A DNA stretch of 64,000 bases. Origin: Tenodera sinensis. Its lineage: Eukaryota > Arthropoda > Insecta > Mantodea > Mantidae. The notes under the pieces are model-generated. The model worked only from the letters and a program-made list of their open reading frames with translations, did no database searches and was not told the origin of the DNA. Of the stretch, positions 57,139 through 64,000 are shown piece after piece. The stretch is taken from the NCBI GenBank assembly GCA_030765045.1, contig CM060962.1:148655025-148719024 (forward strand), in the 5' to 3' direction. The first letter of the stretch is position 1. Each line of letters begins with the position of its first letter. The translations under genes and the position numbers were made by a program.

Positions 57139-57772
57139 ATGGGTAAAGAAATTGAATAAGAGGATGTCGCAGAGAATACAGATGAGGATAGGGTTGAACA
57201 GAATAGTGTTAGCCAGGGACATCTGAACATAATTACTTTGTTGAGACAGATGAAACTGGCGATAACAAATGAACCGAGAACGTTAATTAAGGGCATCACT
57301 GAAAAACCAGGCAAGTTAGCCAGTGATCAGAAAGAAATGGCTAGGAAACAGAAAGAAATAGCTAGGGACATCACTGAAAAACAAGACAAGTTAGACACTT
57401 ATCAGAAAGAAATAGCTAGGACGGTATCAGAGAAACAAGATCAGCTTGCTACTGAAATTAACAACACACAAAGCCAGTGAGCAGCTGATATAAATAGCAA
57501 AATAGAAGAAATTAGATTTCAGAGAGAGAAAATCTGTGAAATTAAGGAAATGTTTAATTATGAATTCATTGAAATTGAGGAAAATTGTACTATCATAAAT
57601 GTAACTGTAAATAATAAGATTGAGAAGTTATGATACCATAGCCGATAGTGTAGTTAATGGCAGTAGTAAGTAAAACCTTAGAAGTTATCAGAGCTGAAAT
57701 GTGTGCACAAAACTCAGTTACCAAAGAAGCAGATAACCAGAGTAAAATTGAAGAAGAAATTGCTAAATAGCA
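57139..57772 (+). pseudogene. Coiled-coil, gag-like remnant
   Basis: From an ATG at about 57139 the frame gives MGKEIE, stop, EDVAENTDEDRVEQNSVSQGHLNIITLLRQMKLAI, then a heptad-rich region of repeated blocks (ITEKPGKLASDQKEMARKQKEIARDITEKQDKLDTYQKEIARTVSEKQDQL), a stop at 57478, AADINSKIEEIRFQREKICEIKEMF, and after a shift VVSKTLEVIRAEMCAQNSVTKEADNQSKIEEEIAK. Acidic start, LLxxMK helix and long coiled coil resemble the N-terminus of gag proteins of insect LTR retroelements. No zinc knuckle or pol region follows. It could also be an exon of a cytoskeletal-type gene, but the stops argue for a pseudogene. Confidence 0.45.
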
Positions 57773-57812
57773 GTAATGACAGAAATAAAAATTGAATAAT
57801 AAAATAACTTAA

Positions 57813-57940
57813 GAGATTGTGGACACACGTGACGTTCGCCATGTGAGATTGTGGACACACTTCACGTTCGCCATGTGAGATTGTGGACACACTTCATGTT
57901 CGCCATGCGAGATTGTGAACACACTTCATGTTCGCCATGT
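57813..57940. repeat. Minisatellite, 4 x 32 bp
   Basis: Four units each starting GAGATTGTG(G/A)ACACAC and ending GTTCGCCATG(T/C). Units differ at one to three positions. It directly follows the gag-like remnant. Confidence 0.97.
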
Positions 57941-59028
57941 ACCTAGAAATATGATAACAATGTGAATAATGACGATGAGATCTACTCAATAATGAACAAG
58001 AAATTGTAGCAGTTACGGGTTGTCACAGACTTGTGGAATGTATGTAGAACACACAAACATTAAGCACACTTAATGCACACAGATTTCATCTAGCAACGCA
58101 ATCTACTCCAAGCATCTAATGCTAGAGATCTTAGCTCCAACTTTTGATGATAAGCAGAGGGACAACGTAATTCAGTAAACGTCTCTGATAAAATGGACCT
58201 ATCGTTTGAGCACACTAACAACACCAAAGAAAAAGAAAATGGCGGATTCTTGTACTTAGTGCAGGGTTTGGGTGCAAAAAATTAGGGACACGCCTCATCC
58301 AAAATAGACCGGTATAGTCAAAACGCACATAATATAACGGTTTATTTGAAGTGTAGCGTAAACTACGCCTCGTACAACTCAAATAACATGCATAATAGCT
58401 TTTTCCATTTAAGTAATATTAAAACGCCCAGCAAAGGATTAAAACTGTCTTAGAAGGTTAAATTAAGCACGAAAACTCGAAGTGCCAATGAGCGCCTGGC
58501 ATACAAGTCATGCTACTGAACTCGGAATGTGCTTTCACTCAGGTCTCAAAATAGCTGAAGAGAATTATTATGACTGTGCCCTGTGCGCTATGCCCAGGAA
58601 CACGGGGTTCCGTCTCGGCATTGTACAACTTTTTTACGCTCATCAAAACTTGGAGTTCGAATTCACAATCTAATTATTAAGTCCCTGAAGGTTTAGGACA
58701 TTATAACTTAAATCGTTTTTTGTTGTCTGAATTTTGTAATAGAACAGGTATAATGACTTCTATCCCATTGGACTGGCATGATGCAGTGTGTTATTATGAA
58801 TACCGACTCCCTTAATTCTCCACGCGTAAGCTGTTGCCTATTTTGTGACATTCCTTCACTATGTATTCGACAGGTGAGCACACTGATATGCTCTTGATCT
58901 GAGAAGCAAGAGCTCATAGACAACAATAACATAAAATGGAAATAAAACAGTTACAAACTTAAATAATAACAGAGTTTAACATAATTGTTCAGCCAATGTT
59001 ATTTGCGAATATTACATGGTAAAAAAAG
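57941..59028. other. No gene recognised
   Basis: Mixed AT-rich sequence; frames at 58482-58673 and 58708-58932 show no family features. Confidence 0.4.
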
Positions 59029-59113
59029 TAGCACATGCAGGGGAGTTGAACCACATCTACACCAGGTGGATTAAATACCATTGGGGCACCCGTCCCAGCT
59101 GGGCTACCTTGTA
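59029..59113 (-). repeat. tRNA-like segment, probable SINE relic
   Basis: On the minus strand GGTAGCCCAGCTGGGACGGG fits box A and the D-arm, and GGTTCAACTCCCC fits box B 53 bp later. Acceptor pairing is poor and no matching tail is identified, so I prefer a SINE or tRNA pseudogene over a functional tRNA. Confidence 0.4.
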
Positions 59114-59508
59114 ACATTCAGTTTAACATGTAGTATTCACTGGTTCCAGTGAACATTTGCAGAGGTGCAAACGTCAGCTGTCTAATTACGAATATATTAA
59201 AAGGCAATGCTTTAGCATCTATTTAGTACTTAATAATTTCATCGTGTGCGTAACCAAAGTCATCCAGTTAAACACTTGGATGGAACCTGACACAGGGACC
59301 GATGTTTTCATGTTAGGGTGTGAAATGTGGATTGCATAAAACTGAAAAATAAGGGACAGCTGGCTCGCCTGTTATAGTCATGAATATAAAAATGAGATGA
59401 TGCAGGCTTATCAAATTGACTCCGACGTGGAGTGGTATAGCTAATTGGAATACATCAGTTTCACCAATCTTTAAAAGTTGTCATGTCTGAAGTATTGTCT
59501 CCTAATGT

Positions 59509-59750
59509 GTTGTTGTAGTGTTTAACGCCCGCTTCTACTACTACGGCACCGCAGGCGGTGACACTGATGACATATGGAATGAAGATGGAGCACCGGTTGA
59601 ATGAGATGGCGGGGGAAACCAGAGCACCCGGAGAAAACCCGCCCTGACGCCGCTTCGTCCACCACGAATACCACATGCGGGTCCCTGGGATCGAACCCGG
59701 GCCGCCTAGGTGGTAGGCGAGCGCGCTAACCGCTCGGCCACAGCGCCGCC
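59509..59750 (-). repeat. SINE S2, intact with 13-bp target duplication
   Basis: Minus-strand S2: head GGCGGCGCTGTGGCCGAGCG at 59750, box B GGGTTCGATCCCAGG, body and TTGTTGTAGTG-type end (complement) at 59509. Perfect direct repeats TGTCTCCTAATGT flank it (59496-59508, 59751-59763). Very similar to the copy at 54023. Confidence 0.95.
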
Positions 59751-59763
59751 TGTCTCCTAATGT

Positions 59764-60304
59764 AAACGAGTATAAAGATCATTATTTACCACAGCACCGA
59801 AATTAAATAAGCAAGATTTAATTTAACTCATAAAGGAGAAGTGCTACTAAACTCCTCCAAGTCATTCATTCTGATGCTTGTAACCCTTAGAACGCTGTAC
59901 TTATAATGGTAAACAACACTTTGATATGTATGTATGATCATAGAGGTACTCATTTTAAAGAAGATAATTATAATGAAACAAGAACTTCGTGAATTTGCAA
60001 GACAATCGGAACAGGATTCATTTAGAAGAACACAATGAAAATCAAAATGAAGAAGAAAGTGCCAATAGGTATGGTCTGCGCACCAAAGTAGATATAAAAA
60101 CCTATTTCATTTGAAGAGTGTAGCAGTTCTTAGTTTATGTTTGTTTTATAGCACAGGTGATCTAACCACATGTTGCGACGTAATAAAATGTCATGTAAGT
60201 GCAATAATTATCGTAAGTTCACGATGATCTAGCCACAAGTCAAGGTTGATTTAGATGAATGTGCAAGTTGGAGAGCTGTGAAACGTCTATTTTACAGGAT
60301 AAGA
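59764..60304. other. No gene recognised
   Basis: AT-rich sequence up to the target duplication of the next element. Confidence 0.4.
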
Positions 60305-60312
60305 GTTTAAGT

Positions 60313-61915
60313 CAGGCATGGGCAAAATCGGCTCAACTGGGCCACTCCACTTGATACCGAAATTTAGATTTCCAATCGAATGGGCTTGATAAAGACACGT
60401 TTTAATTTAATTGCCGGATGTGAGATTTGCGATAAGTGTTGAGTAATAACATAAATAGATAATAGAGCAGGAAGTGTTGTAAGGTGAGCAAGATATGAGT
60501 AAATAATAGTCGTTAAATTTGTAGGATAAACACATTATTGGTTTGAAATTAACGAGTCATGACGTCATACTACATAGTTTAAATACACGTTTAAAAATTC
60601 AGGTTTGCTAACCTTAAAAGTCGCGCGATATATTTAATAAAATATAGAGTAAACATCGTTTAATCCTAAAAAAGGTAATTATATATTCGAAATTCAAAAA
60701 AGAACATGTTATAATAGAAAGGGACATTTCTAAATTGCGGGAAAAGGAAATAGCATTTTGGATACGAGGCTTTCTTGGATGACGTCATGACATTCAAAAT
60801 TGAAGAGACGGTTTCTTAGCGTGGGTACGCGAGAAAGCGTCACTACTCAGCCCAGACCAGCACCGCACGTTGTGGAGTGCAGACGTGAGTGTGATTCCTC
60901 TACATATACAATCGGCATAGCTCCCGAAAGTATCTAAGATGCAATAAACAATATATAAAGGTTTTCTTGGGTAGTCTATTTGATAACACCTGCGCGTACC
61001 CGAGATAAATAAAGAGATCTCAAGCTGAGCTAGCGGGAAAGAACCAAATCAACAGGCGACCACGAGACCAACGACATTTAAGCATCAATGGCGACACGAG
61101 AAGCGAGCAACGCCTACTAGCTTCACACTGGAACACATTCTTCACTCGCTCCACCTGCTATCCCTCCCCTGTACTGCTATTCAGGTTCCGACACGCCTGA
61201 TTCAGTGGCGAGTATGGCTGTTTCATGAATAGTGGCAGAGAGAATTTGTTTTAAGCTAGAAAAGCAGTGAAGTTTGATGTTTAATATGCAGATTTCAATT
61301 TGCAACTATAAAGCGTTACAATATCAAACGCCAGTTTGATCAGAAGCATAAATCAAACTTTGGTGATCTTACATATGTTTATTTACAATTTCAAATGGTA
61401 CTTTCTGAATGCTCGTATTTGTAAACATTTAAAAGGGACGATATGATTCCATTTTTAGTGGTTTAGTTTCTTATTACTTTATTTAATATAAACTATTGTA
61501 TTTCGTATTTCAAAATTTGAACATAATGCTAAGTTTAAAACCAAACAATTTATTATGTTCAAATAGTTTTAAAATATTTTGAGGCTAAATAGCATGAAAC
61601 TCCACTGCTTTATTCATTGTGAAAGAGTATGCTAACCATAAGGCAGCGTAAGAATATTAGGTGCATAAGATAAAGGAAGGTTATTAACTACGTAATTTGC
61701 CTAACCACAGTAGGTGGCTGTAATAATTATTGTATGCAAAATATGTATAATATAAACAAAATAATTAATAAGAGCGTAGAAATTCATACTACCTCGCAGG
61801 TGGAACGAAACCACCACTGCGATTGTATACCAAAACAACCTTCGCCACTCGACAAGAGATTGTGAGGTGAGTGAGACAAATTCAAGCGCTACCTCTCCTC
61901 TCGACCCCATGCCTG
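60313..61915. mobile_element. Non-autonomous hAT element, 1.6 kb
   Basis: Inverted termini CAGGCATGGG at 60313 and at the right end (complement, to 61915), with a perfect 8-bp target duplication GTTTAAGT (60305-60312, 61916-61923). 1603 bp with no frame that looks like transposase on either strand. The termini are of the CAGGCATGGGCAAA type known from Charlie-like hATs. The interior has CG-bearing blocks near 60825-61200 and 61790-61910, of unknown origin. Confidence 0.88.
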
Positions 61916-61923
61916 GTTTAAGT

Positions 61924-62221
61924 CAATCAGTACAGTGACACCCGAATGCATCTAATTTATTTCAAAATATCATAAGATGTTATAATTCCAATAATTAATT
62001 CGTTGATTATGTACATTGATTTAGGTTCGATCTAGCAATCTCCTAAATTATTAAAGTTATTGAAACGTTCCTTCACACTTTTTGTTTTTTCTTGCTAATC
62101 CGTATCCAATAAACAATTACGTCATTTATTGTCGACGCGAAAAATTAAGAGAAATAATACATAACTGCGTCACATTTATAATATGAGTCGATTGAGTGTT
62201 CATTTATTATGTTTTATATGA
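61924..62221. other. No gene recognised
   Basis: AT-rich spacer before a SINE. Confidence 0.4.
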
Positions 62222-62515
62222 CCGCCTCCGTAGCGCAGTTGGTAGCGAGCTTGTCTCTAGAGGACCCGGGTTCGAACCCCGGTACCAGCAAAGGGATTTT
62301 TAGGTCCCGGGAGGACCAGTTGAGGAGCTACTTGATGGAGAAGTAGCGACGCCAGGTCGAGAAGGCCGTATAACTGACCGGGAGGGCTCAGGGCGCTGGC
62401 TACGTCCCACCCTCCAGTACTGCACCCCACCATGACACCTGTAGTGGGCAGAGGTGGAGGATGCAGTGGCTGGGCGGCAAGTCTTGGCCCTTAGTGGGCT
62501 GTTGCACTGGGGTTT
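62222..62515 (+). repeat. tRNA-derived SINE S6
   Basis: Head CGCCTCCGTAGCGCAGTTGG with box A TAGCGCAGTTGG and box B GGGTTCGAACCCC (62267-62279), then a GC-rich body (AGAAGTAGCGACGCCAGG, CCGGGAGGGCTCAGG) to CTGGGGTTTAGTTTAG. The tRNA head is well preserved and might be mistaken for a tRNA gene; the conserved-looking body argues for a SINE. Confidence 0.75.
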
Positions 62516-62849
62516 AGTTTAGTTACTTGTTAATATTCTTAAATTTCATAACTGTAATTGAATGTTATTTATCGTTCTTTAACGTAATAAATACGTGGCA
62601 TTTAAGATTTCTTTTATTACTTATGATACATTTCGCATAAGACAAGTAAAATAAAACCATTTAACAAGAATATCAGTATTGCATGGAATAACATTCCTCC
62701 AATAACAAAAACAATTAATATTAATTTTCTGCAAATTAACAGTTTAATAATAAATCACACCTCTTTGTAGTAGTAATTTTAAAAACTGCTACAAGGGCAT
62801 GAATTGGAATCATTATCTAATGGACAAGTTATGTTAACGTATGATGAGT
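62516..62849. other. No gene recognised
   Basis: AT-rich spacer; may include decayed upstream copia sequence. Confidence 0.4.
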
Positions 62850-63870
62850 GTTTAAAGCGAAATGACAAACAAAATTGGAAAAGTGCTATAAATGCAGAAA
62901 AGTAATCATTAAGAAAAAAGAAATCTTTAGTCTATGAGTATTGAAGATAAAGAATGGTGGTGCCTATGAGGCAAGACTACTTGCAAGAAAGTGTCAACAA
63001 GCGTGAGAATATCGTAATTTTAAAGCTAGTCTCAGTCCAGTCATAGAAAGCAGTTCACTAAGAGCTCTTTCAGCAATAGCAGCTCAAGTAAAGCTACAGA
63101 TACGTTTCTTCGATGTTAAAGCAGCTTTTCTGTATGGAACTTTGGAGCAAGATGCACCCTTTTTATGAAACTGCCCGAAGGATATGGGAGGAAAAAAGGA
63201 AAAATATGTCTGCTAAAAAGCCAATTAATGAATTAAAACAATCTCCTTTTAGGAATAAACATCAACATTTTGTTTAAAACGAGGGCTTAATAGAACTGAA
63301 AATTGAGAAATGCATTTTCAGATACCTCCAAGCGCGCGCGCGCGCGCACATACGCACACACAGTAGCTATTCGTGGTAATAACTGTTTCACACTAGCCGT
63401 ATTTAGGACAAAATTGGAAAGGTAGAATCAGACTAAAAAATTCAATGCCATAGCTTTGTTTATCTTACAGAGCAAGACCTTATATGACTTTTACAGCGCA
63501 TAATGAAAGCAACATTATGGAATACCCCCAAAAAGATGTGGAAAATATAAAGAGAACCTAAAAGGAGCAGAAAATGTAGGATTGTTTTCCCATGATCAGT
63601 CTCAAGTGAAATTCGAAATAGATGTGTAATGTGATTTAGAATATGCTGGAGATACGCAGGATAGAAAAATCAGGGTGGATCTATTTTGATGAATGAAGAA
63701 ACTTCTATAGTATGGAGTTCAACAAAAAATGTTGCGTAAACAACGGTTGCATCAGCTGAATGTTATAAAGCTATTTATGAATTAACCACCCGGGTGATTA
63801 GCTGCTAGCAGACAAAGCCACTGCTGTAGGTAAAATTTGGAAAACTTGAAAACGGCATAATAAAAAGAAT
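62850..63870 (+). pseudogene. Ty1/copia polyprotein remnant
   Basis: In order: NWKSAINAEK (start of the reverse transcriptase domain, 62873-62902), FKASLSPVIESSSLRALSAIAAQVKLQIRFFDVKAAFLYGTLEQD (63019-63155; FDVKxAFLYG is the copia palm signature with the first catalytic Asp), a shifted KLPEGYG-like piece, KTISF/QSPFR (63237), NEGLIELKIEKCIFRY. After a SINE piece come LKGxxNVGLF-like (63560-63590), EYAGDTQDRK (63637-63667), IVWSSTKNVA and TVASAECYKAIYELT (63697-63790), the RNase H end. The catalytic YVDD box is missing, deleted with the middle of the domain. Many shifts and stops. Retrotransposon replication enzyme, dead. Confidence 0.85.
63335..63475 (-). repeat. (GC)n tract and S3 SINE tail inside copia remnant
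   Basis: (GC)n at 63335-63347 grades into CACATACGCACACA to 63361; 63385-63475 (TTTCACACTAGCCGT, GGTAGAATCAGACT, AATTCAATGCCATAGC) is the 3' part of the S3 SINE, as at 21125-21240. Both lie between the copia reverse transcriptase and RNase H parts. Confidence 0.7.
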
Positions 63871-64000
63871 TATAGTTTAACTATGCACTTAAAAAGGTAC
63901 TAATTTATTTTTTCTTTTCCCTCCTTGATATATTATTTAAAGTGACATTGGTTGTATAAAATAAATACATATGAAAAAGATATATTTTGTCCTTAAGAAA

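Noticed and set aside
62222..62295. Possible functional tRNA gene
   Set aside because: Box A and box B are good, but the segment continues into a long GC-rich body typical of SINEs, and acceptor-stem pairing is not convincing.

Overview
The window looks like a gene-poor, transposon-dense, AT-rich stretch of a large arthropod nuclear genome, most likely an insect. The reasons are broken R1-like and Jockey-like LINE reverse transcriptases, a Tc1/mariner transposase, a copia polyprotein, several hAT, THAP and BED-finger transposase remnants, at least five tRNA-derived SINE families and very long microsatellites. I recognise no intact host gene and no rRNA gene. The tRNA-like segments sit at the heads of SINEs. 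I do not assign a species.

Layout. 0-10 kb: LINE tail, first copy of a repeat I call Rep-A, a SINE, a decayed hAT (3272-4145), a Tc1-like element (6085-7901) and a degenerate THAP coding piece (9104). 11.2-15.1 kb: one approx. 290-bp MITE (family M1) split by two later insertions, a THAP-encoding TIR element (11284-12544) and a hAT element (12613-14934), each with a target duplication. 15.8-25 kb: a hAT with perfect 8-bp duplication (15843-16800), a SINE split by a second hAT type (18547-21001), a tandem duplication, and a third hAT type split by an unusual TIR element with a 23-bp direct repeat (23560-24464). 25.3-26.6 kb: two LINE fragments of different clades back to back. 27.3-32.3 kb: another copy of the 12.6-kb hAT family on the minus strand and M1 copies.

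32.6-36.8 kb is the most interesting part. A (ATT)n tract is split by a 3152-bp element (33450-36601) with perfect 13-bp inverted termini GAGCAATTCCGCG, copies of a 14-mer TGTCAGTTAGTCAC clustered near its ends, and a two-frameshift gene for a zinc-binding, RNase H-like (D...SDG...HGKGxxD) transposase that I cannot place in a named superfamily.

37-49 kb: a BED/hAT pseudogene cut by a 635-bp CTTT tract, four Rep-A pieces each carrying or lacking an expanded (GT)n, a truncated hAT copy, an M1 pair, a fold-back MITE and a hAT with a nested M1. 49-64 kb: mostly featureless DNA with SINEs (two with perfect 13-15 bp target duplications), a 123-bp hAT MITE, a coiled-coil gag-like remnant followed by a 4 x 32-bp minisatellite, a 1.6-kb non-autonomous hAT (60313-61915) and a copia remnant with a SINE inside.

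The genes do not form a pathway. The logic is insertion upon insertion: nesting order can be read directly from target duplications. Every transposase seen is broken, so all elements here are probably immobile unless acted on by copies elsewhere. Family calls rest on my reading of motifs, not on searches.
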